From Engraulis encrasicolus (Eukaryota > Chordata > Actinopteri > Clupeiformes > Engraulidae), in the NCBI RefSeq assembly GCF_034702125.1, contig NC_085862.1, positions 19,632,391 through 19,696,390 on the forward strand: a stretch of 64,000 nt of DNA, in the 5' to 3' direction. This document shows positions 1 to 53,874 of the stretch, piece by piece. Each line of letters starts with the position of its first letter. Position 1 is the stretch's first letter. A program made the position numbers and the translations under genes. The notes beneath the pieces are model-generated. The model did not search any database. It had not been told where the DNA came from and worked only from the letters and a program-made list of their open reading frames with translations.

Positions 1-452
1 CTCGCTCTCTCCCTCTCCCTTGCTCATTGATTTATGTGACGTCTCAGAGACATCTCTCCCCTCCCAGTCTGTCCCAGACGACTTTGCTGAACTTTGTTTA
101 GGCTATGGAAGCTATCAATCACATACCAGACGCCACTAAGTGCCCACGGAGACAGGGGGAGACGGGACCATATATGTTCCTCATATTATAGTTTTACATA
201 TTCATGATAGGAAAGATGACGTCATGGACTGGGGGGACTGGGACTGTTTTAAATAAGTTTGTTTCTGTACTTACTTCAGGACTTATTGAGTGGAAGACTT
301 CATGTCTCCACGCAATAACTACTCCGGCCGTTAAACAATAAAATCTGCTCGCAGATTTTAAATGCTACCTCTGTTTCCTGTGTGTTCTTTCAGGTAAATT
401 TGATAAGGTAATACAGTGAAATTGTTAAAGTGATAATGTGAAATTATTCACA
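1..452 (+). repeat. 5' LTR, partial (about 130 bp missing at the left)
   Basis: Direct repeat of 7574-8025. It contains a perfect CRE palindrome TGACGTCA at 217-224, a polyadenylation signal AATAAA at 337-342, and a 22-bp perfect palindrome at 339-360 overlapping that signal. It ends TTCACA at 452. Confidence 0.85.
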
Positions 453-457
453 TGTTT

Positions 458-468
458 TGGTCCTTCGA
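458..468 (+). other. Primer-binding site, tRNA-Tyr type
   Basis: TGGTCCTTCGA, five bases after the LTR end, is the complement of the conserved 3' end of eukaryotic tRNA-Tyr (...UCGAAGGACCA). The match stops after 11 bases. It supports a plus-strand orientation for the element. Confidence 0.6.
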
Positions 469-3137
469 TAGCCAACCTCAAATAATTGTCCTCCCTGATA
501 TATGGAGACGTAAGGATGCCTGGACACCAAGTTTTCACTGGGATCCTGAAGTAGGTGACTTTGCCTCACTGCGCCTTCATATTCAGCGACGACTGACTGA
601 GTAAAGAACCGACTGGGAGCCGCAGGATAGAGGTAGTATGGATTCGGATTTTTTATTTCTAAATTTTTTTGCCAGGATAGCTCGTTCCTGGGGTGACAGG
701 TCATTGTTGATGCTGAAGAGTGTGCGCACCACGTTAGAGCCGTGGATCTCGAAGGCTGAGCACTGATCTTTCCTCCAGGACCGGGGCTTGACGGCATTCC
801 GCAGACGTGCGTAAGTAGTTGGACTACTTAAGTCCTGGCTAGTGGCTGGTTAGGCATCAAGACCTAGGCTTGAGGCTGTAAGCCCTGTAGGCTGTAATAT
901 ACGTGAGTCCTTTTCAGGCTGTAATATACGTGAGTCCTTTTCAGGCAAGCATACCGGTATATAGAGTTTAGAACTCCGGACATTTTTAATTTAATATTAT
1001 TAATGGTCTGTTTTCTGTAGAGTTTGGAACTCCAGACATTTTTAGTTTGGAACTCAAATTGTCTGTCTTCAATTGAGTTTGGAACTCCGGGCGTTTTTCG
1101 ATGTAGCATTGTAAATGGCCTGTATTTGGTACTTGGGTTTGGAACCTGGGTAGCCTGTCTGTGGTACTTGGGTTTGGAACCTGGGTAGCCTGTCCGAATT
1201 CTGTCCTTGTTTTGTTACAAGACAATGGGTTCTCATCATACGAACGGTTTAATTTATTGCATATCAGAGAATGAGCAGTACTTCCCCGCAGTTGGCTGTT
1301 AGCTGAATGTGTAAAGTAATAGTTGGATACTGAACAAATTCTGTTTATGGCAATTTTAAACCTCTGCAATTAGAATTTAACTTTTCAAAATTTTGTCATA
1401 ATTCAGACAGAGGATGCTTCCCCGAAATGCAGGGCTATTTTACTTCTCCGTGTTTAATTTAGAACTGCAGGTCGTACGGTAATAGTTGGACATCTTTCTG
1501 TTTTGTTTTTTTCAAAATTGATGAAAGTTTTTTTTCTAAATTATTTTTAGAACTGATTTGTTCAATGTCTAGTGTGCACACCCAACTCGCAGTGGAAGTT
1601 AGCTGGCAATGGCGATAACTTGCGAAATATCCCTTCCACTTCGAGCAGTGAGTGTGACATAACTTAACACTTTTTCTAAATTGATAGGTTAGGCTACCTG
1701 TCTGTATGTCTGTGTTTGTCTCAATGGGCCCATGTTCATGTTTGTGTCCATGTCCATGTCCATGTTTGTTTATGTTTGAATGCCGGCTGTGTGAATGCTG
1801 TGTGTGTGGGTGTGTGTCACTCCCCGGGTTGGGTTGGCTATGTGAGTGATTTGCCTCACTGAGTGCACGTAAAGAATGAGTGATTGTGCTGTCTAGTGAA
1901 GGACGGTCTGGTCCGTGTGGGTGTGATCCTCCAGAATGTCCGAGAGACATTTGACTTTCCTGAGTATAAACAGCAAAACAATGGGTATGTGTTTTTATTT
2001 ACTGCAAAGTTATTTTTGGGGACCATTTTTGTTCTGTCGCATATGATGGTATGTGGCGACATGGTGGTTTGTCATTCTGTTCTTTTCATTTTGTTTTTAT
2101 ACATTTTTTCCACAATGTATTTGTTTTTGTTTGTGAACTTTCATTGTGAACCTGCAACTTTCTAGAAGCCAAGACCATTTAATTTTGAGTAGTCTTTGAA
2201 ACTTTCACATGTTTCATAAGCCCTAATGAATCTGTTTGTTTGTTTTTTTGGTTATTTTGGAGTTTTCATACTGGTTTGAACGTAGGTCTATGCTTTTCTG
2301 AGGGATTATTCTGTTTTCTTTCCCCTTTTCTTTTAATCCGTTCAGACATAGTGTCATGAATTTCCTGTTGCCTGAATGACACTACTGACTTTGTGATGCA
2401 TTGATCACGACACTGTGTTATGTCATTATCCTGCAGTACTGTGGTACTTAACTTTTCAATGACTGTTACTGGATGTCGCTGGAGGTCCGGTGTGCATGAA
2501 GGCGCTTCTTCACACTGGGTTCTACCTCGACTGTGCCGTAAGTTGGGTTTACCTAACTGGACTCACTTGTCTGGTCATTAAAGCAGTTGGTTTGTTTTGC
2601 TATCTCCCAACTGTGATTTTTTTATTTTTTTTATTTGTCAGTTTTGTTTGACTCTGTCTGGGTTTTATTTTGCTTTAAGGATGGTTTATGGTTGGTTATG
2701 TCTAAATGTACAAGTTGGGTGAGATTTTACCTTACATTTTATATAGGCCTAAGCCTACTTGTTTCAAAATATTATGAGACGCAGTTATGATTTCATTTTA
2801 TTGCTTTTAAAAGTGGTTATGTGCCACAGGTTTATGTGAGGACAAATCTCATCCTATCTTATTAGTTGTAACGATGTGGACAGCAAGGTGGTTTGTGTTG
2901 CCAGTTTGATGTATTGTGTGTTGTGTTTTGATGGCGTGTTCCCGTACTTTGTTTTTTCTCTCTCTGTTTTAAGTGCGCTGTCCTCACTGACGGGAGTTGA
3001 GCTAAGCCCCTACATCTACCATGACCTCATGAACACCGACAGTGAGAACTGCATGCCAATATGTTTGGTTCTGTTGCGAAGTGTTTAATGCAGACCTAAC
3101 TACTAGCCAACTATGTCTGTGGCTGTAGTAATTTTAT

Positions 3138-3215
3138 AATAATAATAATAATAATAATAACTTGGTTTTATATAGCGCCTTTCAAGGAACCCAAGGTCGC
3201 TTTATATTTTTACAT
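3138..3215 (-). repeat. Short LINE 3'-tail-like fragment
   Basis: A (TAA)n tract followed by a 'tatatagcgcctttcaa' motif. The same motif occurs inverted at the end of the L2-like fragment near 9700, so this is probably the 3' end of a related LINE or SINE. Confidence 0.4.
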
Positions 3216-4947
3216 TTTATGTTGCATGCTTGTTGTTTTCCATGTGCCGATTCTGTCCATTTGTGTGTAACGGGTTGAACCGTGCAGTTCACCAGACAAT
3301 GTGTCCCCCAGTCTTGCTGTAGTACGCTGTACGCTTGGCCACTGAGTGCCTAATTAGTTAGTGGCGACTAGGCCAAGGTTTTTTGTTTTTTTTTAACAAA
3401 CCCCCGAAATAGAAGGCTTTTAGAGCTCTCCCGGTGTTTGAGTGTCTATGGGGGGTTTAACCTCTGCCTTTGTGGTCTGTGCTGAGGTCCGGTTACGCGC
3501 GGACAAGCACCCTGGCCACGTCCCTTTTGTCTGTGTTTAGGTTGGACAGACCCTGTTATCCGAACTGTTCTACCTCCTCTCGCCCTGTCATGTTGTGAGG
3601 AGAGTGTCGCCGAGGGTCTGATCATTTCAATTCACCATGGGCAGTTGGCCCATCGCTGTTTTGCCCAAATATATATATATATATTTTTTTTTTCATTCTT
3701 TTCTGTTTGTTTGTTTTCTTTGGTTTGTGTCGTGCTGGCCGCCTCCTCCCTTCCCGTCTATTTAGATGGCTGTCCGGAGTGTTTACGCACTCCTGCAATA
3801 TTTAGGGCAGACACTCTGGATTTCCCCCTTCCTTTTATTTCAGCGGCACGGCCAGTTTAGAGTATTTTTGTGATTTGTTTTATGTTTTGTGTCAGTACAT
3901 CAAATACTTTTTTTTATGTCAACAAAAGGGAACGTCTCTGTGCATATCTATCCGAACCTGTTGTGCCTTGGTGTACTGGTTATTACCTCTGGGGAGGTTC
4001 TCCCAGTGGTGTAGTTATGCAATTGCAGTCCACAGTTGATAATTCATTTCTTGACTAATTGACGTCAGGTCCACTCTGCTATGCATGGAGTATTTTCAGG
4101 GGCTTTACTGGATGTAGTAAAGTTGTTTTCAATCATTTTGTTGTACTTTTGATAAATGTTTTTGTCCTCATGTAATAGTGCTGCTCTATTTTATTTCAAG
4201 TATTGGTTATGCAAACAATGTTTGGGTTTTGTTTTGTCGGCACTGGTGACATGGGTTTTTTGTTTGTTTTTATTTATAGCTCTCTTCTCTGTTCCAGCTG
4301 CACCCGTCTCCTGGTTACTGTCTGTGTGTGGTTAAGATGCCCACTGAGCGCTTCTTTCTGTGCGGCACATTGCTGACTGTGTTTGCCTTTTCCTGTATTG
4401 ACGTATGCACCTCTGTGATGGAGGGTGCAGGGTGTTTGGAAGTGTTTGTGTTTTACTTTTTTAATTTTTTATTTGGTTTACAACTTTCTGGGTTATGCTG
4501 TATTTTGTTTTTATTTTCTCTCCAACTTGGTTTGATTTGTGTTAACAATTATCCTCCTCGTTTACTGTGCTCAAAGCCTGTTTAGGTATGACTTCAGTGT
4601 TATTGAGTCATGTGGATGACACATGCCTCAAACAGGAGAGACATTTTAGGATATTTACAGATGTTTTATGCATCATGTTTTATTTTGTTTGGTAATTCTT
4701 TAAAGCACATGGAATAATGACTGTTTTTGAAATGTGCTACTCCTCAAATTAATGAATAGTGCATAAAACAAATGCATGTTAAATGAGATCTTGTTCTGAA
4801 ACTTCACCCCTAACCAAACCTAACACATTTACTTACAATGTTGATTTCACTAACCATATTTAGAAACACATTGAGAATGATAAATGTTTAGAGTAGAATG
4901 CTTTTCGCTGTTCTTCATTTTCAGCAGGAAAAGTTCCAAGTTGCACG

Positions 4948-5102
4948 CAGGGCCGCTGACAGATTTGGCTGGGCCCCGGACAAAGTCATCTGAAAGGCCC
5001 CCCTCACCCAATAGGTCAATGTAGTGAGGACCCAATCCTGCCCCCCCCTTCTCCCAGGGCCCGGGGCAACTGTTCCCTTTGTCCCCCTTGTCAGCTTCCC
5101 TG
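4948..5102. mobile_element. hAT-type MITE nested in the LTR element
   Basis: The ends CAGGGCCGCTGACA and, inverted, CAGGGAAGCTGACA are flanked by a perfect 8-bp target duplication GTTGCACG (4940-4947 and 5103-5110). Confidence 0.75.
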
Positions 5103-7427
5103 GTTGCACGTTAAGACTTGGAGTGGAGAGAGCTGCCCGGTTGCATCAAAAGGGACTGCATGTTTACATACCGTCCGTCTCAGTACTGGTGAGCAAGGAG
5201 CCAATGGAGAATGCAAGTGTGAGACTGTGAGTAACGCTAAATTTGAGACTGTAGGAGTTTAAGGTAATGCTTTACAGCAGTTCAAAAACTCATTCTCATT
5301 CTCATTTTTAGTTTCATTTCATTTTTCATTCTTATTTTATTTTTGATTTCAGATTGCATAGTTTGTTTATTAATTTTGAGGGTTTTGAGTTATTTTGCCC
5401 ACAAGGCAATTGGTTTATTTGATCACGTAGAACTGATGACCTGAAGTTTGATATGCTTGCACACAAGGATACTTAAGTCAAAGTTAGATGTAAAGCATAA
5501 AGACTATAGTTAGTTGACATGTAGTCATATCTGACATTGATGATCACATACAAGTACACTTTTTGGGATTTACTTTATTTTGGGGAACTTATTTTATTTT
5601 GGTTAACGTTAACTTTGGAAACTTGGAGTTTTAATACGGTAAGCGTGCGAAGCATTCGTGAGATTGCAGTAGGCACAAAGTACCTCTCAGATATGAGAAG
5701 TTGACCTGTTCCACAGAAAATAATTCTATTCTCTGTGGAAGGGGGGTAGAGTGTAGAGTTTTAAATAATTTTGCCAAAAGAATTGTTTTAGGTCATGAAC
5801 AAGTTCACTAGAATGCACCATACATGCATACAACATCATATAGGTTGAGGTTTAGTGTATACACTGACACTGATTGTTGAAAGCGGAGAAATAATTTGGG
5901 TGTGTGCTAACATTGGTTTGTAGTTACAGGTGGAAATTGAGGAGTGGTCGAAGAGGAGAAAATCATCATGGAAGGTTGCCAGTGGAAGATCTCTCTGCCT
6001 CTCTGGGAATCTCTCTCAAGGACAGAGCTGTCTCTCAAGTGAGGGGAAAAAAGTTCAACATGGACAGTTGGACTGATGTCATCAAAAGGGTTGTCTCTGC
6101 TGAGATGATCTGTTGCTGTTTCCAGAGGATCAACGATGTCGTTTTGAAAGTTTTGTGGATTAATGGACTGCGTTGTTTCAAGTGACAAAGGGGCGTCAGG
6201 AGATGTTCCAGGAGTTTCGATGACTGGAGGAGTCGCTGGGGGTTTGCCACAGTGCCATGCAGGCAAGGAGCTGATGCCAGCATCCACGGACTTGTGCCAA
6301 AGAAATGTACCAAAGATCGTCGAAAGATTGCTGAAAGACTGAGTTGAACGGTACTGGATTTGTAGGGGGTGTCTCGTGATACCTTCTCCTCAAAGGGCTT
6401 GGCCGAGTGTTTCCAAGGTTCGGACAGCCCTCATCTGGAGGGGTGCTCTGGACACATGCAAAGACTGGATCTGACGGAGCAACGACAGCTGCCCATAAGG
6501 GTGGCCACGAGAGAGAGAGAGACAGAGCGATGGGCGAGGAGAGAGAGAGAGAGAGAGAGACTGGTCTGGCAACAACAACAACAACAAGATGGACATTATG
6601 GACATTAGTTAGTGACCACTTCTGCAAGTAAAACAGGTTAGGGGTATACTGCACACCTGATTGTTTCACTGAGTTAATCTTTTTCATTATTTTATTGTCT
6701 CATTGATCTAATTGGCTTATTATTTTATTATTCTCAGAAAATGTTCTGATTTTAGGTTTTGAAGTGAATTGCACACAGTTGCATGATTTTCTTTTAACAT
6801 TGTGTATATTCGAAACATAGGTATGATTTTGTTCCTAATTTTATGTGATTAGAATGACACCATAGATGTTTTGACTACGCTATACCAATTTAAAATCTTT
6901 TAGGAATGCCTTAGTTGCTCCCTATGCTCATGTGAAAGCTGCTGGTCCAGAACTTAAATATTTATGTTGACCTAGGTGATTGGCAGGAAATCGACACTTC
7001 TCTCTCTCTCAGCAGTAACCCTGGTTATTAAAGGAGTCTACTGGTCAGACAAGTTGAAACCTTTGCCCACAACGAGGTTGGGGAGGTATTTGTGCTTCTG
7101 TCTGGATGACAGATCTTTATAGTGTCTGATTCAAAGTGACGCTCTGCGTTGTCTATGCAGATGCACGTGTGCCATCAGAATGATTCCAATGGATGAAAAA
7201 AAGAAAACTGCTGACTTTGAGAAGGACGTTTCCTGGACAGGCATGGGTACAGCCTTGTTTAAGAACTGAGACAATTTGGAACTGTTAATAACAAATATGG
7301 AGCAGACTAACGCAGTGTAATGGTTCTGAATAACTGAACAACTCTAACCTTTATATTTGAATATTTTCATTCTACACACCATGCGTAAAAGCCATGGTGA
7401 TTGTTTAGTGATAATGATTATATTTTC

Positions 7428-7442
7428 AAGAGGAGGGAATTA
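7428..7442 (+). other. Polypurine tract of the LTR element
   Basis: AAGAGGAGGGAAT immediately precedes the TG that opens the 3' LTR, the position expected for plus-strand priming. Confidence 0.6.
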
Positions 7443-8025
7443 TGTTAATAAATGTATACATGTATTATTGAAAATATACAATGTGATAAAAGTGTAACCT
7501 TTCGTTAGGAGTTTATTGGTTATACTTTGGTATCCTCTGTTATTCTTTCTCTCTTTCCTCTTTCTCTGTTATTCTCGCTCTCTCCCTCTCCCTTGCTCAT
7601 TGATTTATGTGACGTCTCAGAGACATCTCTCCCCTCCCAGTCTGTCCCAGACGACTTTGCTGAACTTTGTTTAGGCTATGGAAGCTATCAATCACATACC
7701 AGACGCCACTAAGTGCCCACGGAGACAGGGGGAGACGGGACCATATATGTTCCTCATATTATAGTTTTACATATTCATGATAGGAAAGATGACGTCATGG
7801 ACTGGGGGGACTGGGACTGTTTTAAATAAGTTTGTTTCTGTACTTACTTCAGGACTTATTGAGTGGAAGACTTCATGTCTCCACGCAATAACTACTCCGG
7901 CCGTTAAACAATAAAATCTGCTCGCAGATTTTAAATGCTACCTCTGTTTCCTGTGTGTTCTTTCAGGTAAATTTGATAAGGTAATACAGTGAAATTGTTA
8001 AAGTGATAATGTGAAATTATTCACA
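7443..8025 (+). repeat. 3' LTR, complete (583 bp)
   Basis: It begins TGTTAATA and ends TTCACA. It carries the CRE TGACGTCA at 7790-7797, AATAAA at 7910-7915 and the 22-bp palindrome at 7912-7933. From 7574 it matches the 5' copy base for base as far as I can see. Confidence 0.85.
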
Positions 8026-8102
8026 ATAAATATAATAAAGTAGAAGTACTAGTGCTAGTAATATCAGCCTAGTAGTATCAGAAGTAGTGGGATGCCTCTT
8101 AC

Positions 8103-42525
<34,423 letters not shown>

Positions 42526-43233
42526 GATGTCAGCTGTGCTGAGTTTTGACAGCTGATTCAAATGTTTTTTTTTCTTCTTATTTAAACAAACATGCAAGGC
42601 CCTCGTGGGGAGTTAGATTAATCGCAACTCCTCAATGTTCTGCTACCTAATTTGACTGTCAAATATAAAATTACAAAGCAATGCACATAGAGGTTGTCAT
42701 CACTCCGTGTCACCAAAAGTTCCTGTAAATCAAAGAAGAACACTAAGATACGTGTATAGTCTTGGCTCGTCGTGTCAATATAGAAGCAACGTCAATTCAA
42801 CAAGCATTAAAAACGAAGGTAATGTCCAAATTCAAAACACCACTCAGAGGTCTACTAGTGTCTGTCTAGCCACTGATAGGGTGTAGTCTGCCAGGGCAAA
42901 GCTTTCATTTGCGAGGTGTAGATAATGTTTACATTCAGTTATCCATTCAGGTATTAACGGCTAACGTTAGTTACATTATATTATCTACAACATATCTTTT
43001 GTTTCAAAATGTAACGTGGCCTGCAGCCATGCGTGCTGTATTTCCCATGCTAATCATCAGACTACCCGAACCAGAGTTAGGGCAGTTTTGTCCATAGTAA
43101 CCGTAGAGGATAACATTAATTAACTAAAAAGATGAAACATAATTTACACCAATAGGCTATTCCAACAAACAAAGATACATTATAATGCGAATAACACAAA
43201 AAGAAAACACTCAACTAAGCCCACTTTGTTTAC

Positions 43234-43275
43234 CTTTTCTCTATCGCTGTGCCTTCTCTTCCGTCTCTTTTCCGC
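43234..43275 (-). other. kif14: Probable non-coding exon 1 of kif14 (5' part, upper end uncertain)
   Basis: A good donor, AAAAG|GTAAAC, reads leftward with its GT at 43232-43233, close to the promoter motifs. The transcription start is not visible, so the upper end is a guess. The matching acceptor would lie just before the coding exon; '...AAACTCAG' and 'CACAG' near 42533-42545 are candidates. Confidence 0.35.
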
Positions 43276-43345
43276 TTTATTTTTCAAACTCCCTAGGACG
43301 TCTGTCATTGGTTGTTCTAAAAACATTACGTCACTAAAACACAGA
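43276..43345 (-). promoter_or_regulatory. kif14: kif14 promoter with CCAAT box and CHR-like motif
   Basis: On the minus strand there is a CCAAT box (43307-43311), a TTTGAA motif (43283-43288) about 20 bp downstream, and a TGACGTAA half-CRE around 43325-43333. CCAAT plus CHR (TTTGAA) is the known arrangement in NF-Y/DREAM-controlled G2/M genes. That this pair acts so here is inference. Confidence 0.45.
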
Positions 43346-43542
43346 CTTGTAATGACTCTTATTCACCGGTTGATGGCAGCATTTCCTGCCCTATCTTCGC
43401 ATATTTATATCCCCGAAACGCGGAGCGTCGGGGATGTAATGGTTTTGCGTGCACCGCCGCCGCCGCGTCCGCCGCGTCCGCCGCGTAAGGTCTTTCCGCG
43501 CGTGTAACGCGTTAACTTTTTGAACGGATGTTTGTTTTGAAG

Positions 43543-44660
43543 TACCAGATTTGGTGTGTGAATGCTCTTGCAGGTTCATGAACTGATTCGAGTTTGGAGG
43601 TCAACAATTTCAAGATGGCCGAATTCAAGATGGACGAATTTTTGTTTGGCCCATTACTTCTGACCGGGTGGATGGATTTGTCCCAGATTTGGTGTGTGAA
43701 TGCTCTAGGGTGGGTTCATGAACTGATTCGAGTTTGGAGGTCAACAATTTCAAGATGGCCGAATTCAAGATGGCCGAATTTTTGTTTGGCCCATTACTCT
43801 GACCGGGTGGATGGATTTGTCCCAGATTTGGTGTGTGAATGCTCTAGGGTGGGTTCATGAACTGATTAGAGTTTGGAGGTTAACATTTTCAAGATGGCCG
43901 AAATCAAAATGGCCGAATTTTTGTTTGGTCCATAACTTCTGACCGGGTGGATGGATTTGTCCCAGATTTTGGTGTGTGAATGTTCTAGGGTAGGTTCATG
44001 AACTGATTCGAGTTTGGAGGTCAACAATTTCAAGATGGCCGAATTCAAGATGGCCGAATTTTTGTTTGGCCTATTACTTCTGACCGGGTGGATGGATTTG
44101 TCCCAGATTTGGTGTGTGAATGCTCTAGGGTGTGGTTTCATGAACTGATTACAGTTTGGAGGTTAACAATTACAAGATGGCCGAATTCAAGATGGCCGAA
44201 TTTTTGTTTTGGCCCATTACGTCTGACCGGTGGATGGATTTGTCCCAGATTTGGTGTGTGAATGCTCTAGGGTGGGTTTCATGAACTGATTAGAGTTTGG
44301 AGGTTAACACTTTCAAGATGGCCGAATTCCAAGATGGCCGAATTTTTGTTTGGTCCATAACTTCTGACCGGTGGATGGATTTGTCCCAGATTTGGTGTGT
44401 GAATGTTCTAGGGTAGGGTTCATGAACTGATTCGAGTTTGGAGTCAACAATTTCAAGATGGCCGAATTCAAGATGGCCGAATTTTTGTTTGGCCCATTAC
44501 TTCTGACCGGGTGGATGGATTTGTCCCAGATTTGGTGTGTGAATGCTGCAGGGTAGGTTTCATGAACTGATTCGAGTTTTGGAGGTCAACACTTTCAAAA
44601 TGGTGGAATTTTTATTTGGCCCATAACTTCTGACTGGGTGGATTGATTTGCCCGGTAACT
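43543..44660. repeat. Satellite, ~140-bp unit, eight copies
   Basis: Each unit has CAGATTTGGTGTGTGAATGC, TCATGAACTGATTCGAG, AAGATGGCCGAATT twice, and GACCGGGTGGATGGATTTG. Units begin near 43545, 43684, 43824, 43964, 44104, 44247, 44388 and 44527. Confidence 0.95.
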
Positions 44661-44688
44661 CCTTAATTTAATGATTCACCATTTCAGT

Positions 44689-45010
44689 GAATCTACCATA
44701 TCAGGTAGGCCTACAGTGTAATAACCAGTGTAACAATATTTAATACCATGTAATACTAGTGTAATACCAGTGTAAAAATAGGCAATACCAGGTACAGTGT
44801 AATAACCAGTGTAACAATATGTAATACCATGTAATACTAGTGTAATACCAGTGTACAAATATGCAATACCATGTAATACCACTTACACACAAATAGCCTA
44901 CATGATATAAGTACAAAATTGGTACATGGTGTCACACTGGTATGACGTGGTATTAAATATTGTTACACTGGTTATTACACTGTACCTAATGTGGTATATC
45001 CACTGTAATA
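44689..45010. mobile_element. Inverted-repeat element rich in GTGTAATACC
   Basis: The left arm (about 44697-44760) and right arm (about 44940-45005) share CAGTGTAATAACCAGTGTAA in opposite orientation. The left arm is also duplicated in tandem at 44790. Confidence 0.55.
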
Positions 45011-45390
45011 GTGAGCCATTAAAATAGTGTTACCATTTGCCCCATTTTTTCCTTCATTTTCACAATAGTCATTTGGTTTTAAGCCTATGCACGTCATTGA
45101 TCTATGTATAGATATTAAATATATTTATTTTATATTTTGTATTTATCATAAACGTTCATGAAAAGGTGGACGGGAGTGGTAGGAATGATTGGGGACTGGA
45201 AGCGTCGCGTTTCGGGGATATACCTTAAGCAGTCGAAGGCGACTGCACAGGCAGTCTAGTTGAATTTGTGCATGCATACAAAATAATGCTCACACACCCA
45301 CTTCAGCTTTAATCAGCTTTAATTATTACATACAAAACCATAGAAAAAATGTACAACATCATGAAATAGCACAGGTCAACTCTCCACAGT

Positions 45391-52697
<7,307 letters not shown>

Positions 52698-52809
52698 CTT
52701 TCAGATGATGGGCTAGTCTCTTATCAGATGATGATACTAGGCATAACGGCGCACCCAAACAAAAGCGGCACAATATCAATACCTGAATAGAAGCAGACAC
52801 ACATTAAAG

Positions 52810-53870
52810 TAGTTTCAATCATGTAAATCACATCACATGGCACATTCCTAACGTCAGTTGTTCTGTAATTTTGATCTTCGTGGCTCTTCTTGGCTCTACA
52901 CGGTCGCGAGCAATATGCGTCATGTCACAGTTGCATTCTGGGGCTGGTAGTTTTATCGAGGCTCATAGATTCTACGATTTCCCACCCCACTCATGTGCAC
53001 ATTTTACTGGCCACAAACACACAAAGATGCATTCAAGTGCAACAGTGATTATCATTTTAAGCACCTGTCTTTTATTTCATTCGTATTCTGATTTTCTATA
53101 GACATCTGTCAGAATGTAAACAGACCAATTTGTGTAATGCTTTACAAATCATGGTGAAGGCTTCTGTTGTAGAATGCTGTACTATTTTGTAGCCCAATAA
53201 AGAATAGCTTTTTAATTTATTTTTTTTCATTTTCTCCTTATACAACGGTTATTTTAATGATAAGAACATAATGCACAATAATTAAAAGCATTGATCAAAA
53301 TGCCCTCCTCAGAAGCAACCATATGCCCCTCTTGGGCGGATCGCGCAGGCGCAGTGTAAGCAGCCTTTCACAGAGGACGGAGTGCGGCAGGAGGAAAACC
53401 GCAGAGCCAGATTGAATAGAGGAGGGAATGCCGTAAATATCCCCGATCAAGACGCGTGGATATGGGAACAACCAAGCGACTTCGAGCTAGGATGAAAGAC
53501 TGCTAGCAGTAGAGGACACATAATAGCCGCTGAATGCTGCATAATTGTGAAAAAGCATTTGAGGATTCGCGTAGTAGACATGAATGCGAGTTATATAGCG
53601 TTTGAATGACAGCCCAAGAGGAACAGAATGGATGGGAATTGCATGGACGTGCGCTACCTCCCGGATTGATCTGAGGACAACAACATGTAGGATAAAGGGC
53701 CATGAAAACGGCCTGCCTTATCGACGATTGCTGTAATTCGTTCAAAGCCCTTTTAGATCCTCGGAAACTATCAAAATCGGCGCATTAAATTCCAACGGTG
53801 GGATGTCATCATTAGCTATTGCATCGTGATCTCAAGGCTTCTACTCTACGAAATTGACACGTCCTGGTGT
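52810..53870. promoter_or_regulatory. Head-to-head ddx59 / camsap2 promoter and 5' leader region
   Basis: The start codons of ddx59 (minus) and camsap2 (plus) are about 1.2 kb apart. An NRF1-like GCGCAGGCGCAG lies at about 53344, followed by GC-rich sequence likely to be camsap2 5' leader. No TATA box was found at a convincing place. Confidence 0.5.
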
Positions 53871-53874
53871 TAAT

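Larger units (their letters stand above)
453..7442 (+). other. LTR element interior, no recognisable coding region
   Basis: T-rich sequence with only short open frames, the longest on the plus strand about 93 codons and none with a family signature. It holds short tandem duplications: 28 bp twice at about 889-944, and TTTGGAAC-centred repeats at 965-1198. It also holds a (TAA)n tract followed by a LINE-tail-like piece at 3138-3215, and a small hAT MITE at 4948-5102. The stretch 5907-6687 has overlapping minus-strand open frames of 126 and 163 codons rich in Ser/Leu, partly from a GA repeat. I do not recognise them. Confidence 0.6.
1..8025 (+). mobile_element. Non-autonomous LTR retrotransposon, 5' LTR truncated by window edge
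   Basis: Bases 1-452 and 7574-8025 are a direct repeat at a constant offset of 7573, and I found no mismatch by eye. The right copy extends left to TG at 7443, just after a purine-rich tract, and ends in CA at 8025, so the full LTR is about 583 bp. A primer-binding site matching the 3' end of tRNA-Tyr follows the left LTR. The roughly 7 kb interior has no long open frame and nothing that resembles gag, protease, reverse transcriptase or integrase, so the element must have been moved by enzymes from elsewhere. It lies in a KIF14 intron, antisense to the gene. The left end and one target-site copy are outside the window. Confidence 0.85.
43406..45222. mobile_element. 1.8-kb inverted-repeat-bounded block between kif14 and ddx59
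   Basis: TATATCCCCGAAACGCG at 43406-43422 recurs inverted at 45206-45222. Inside are a GCC-rich start, a 140-bp satellite and a second inverted-repeat unit. No flanking duplication or transposase is visible. Confidence 0.45.

Noticed and set aside
5907..6687. Overlapping minus-strand open frames in the LTR element interior
   Set aside because: No recognisable domain, partly made of a GA repeat, and opposite to the element's orientation. Left as unrecognised.
43594..44141. Open frames of 88-91 codons on both strands
   Set aside because: Products of the 140-bp satellite, as both strands are open by virtue of repetition.
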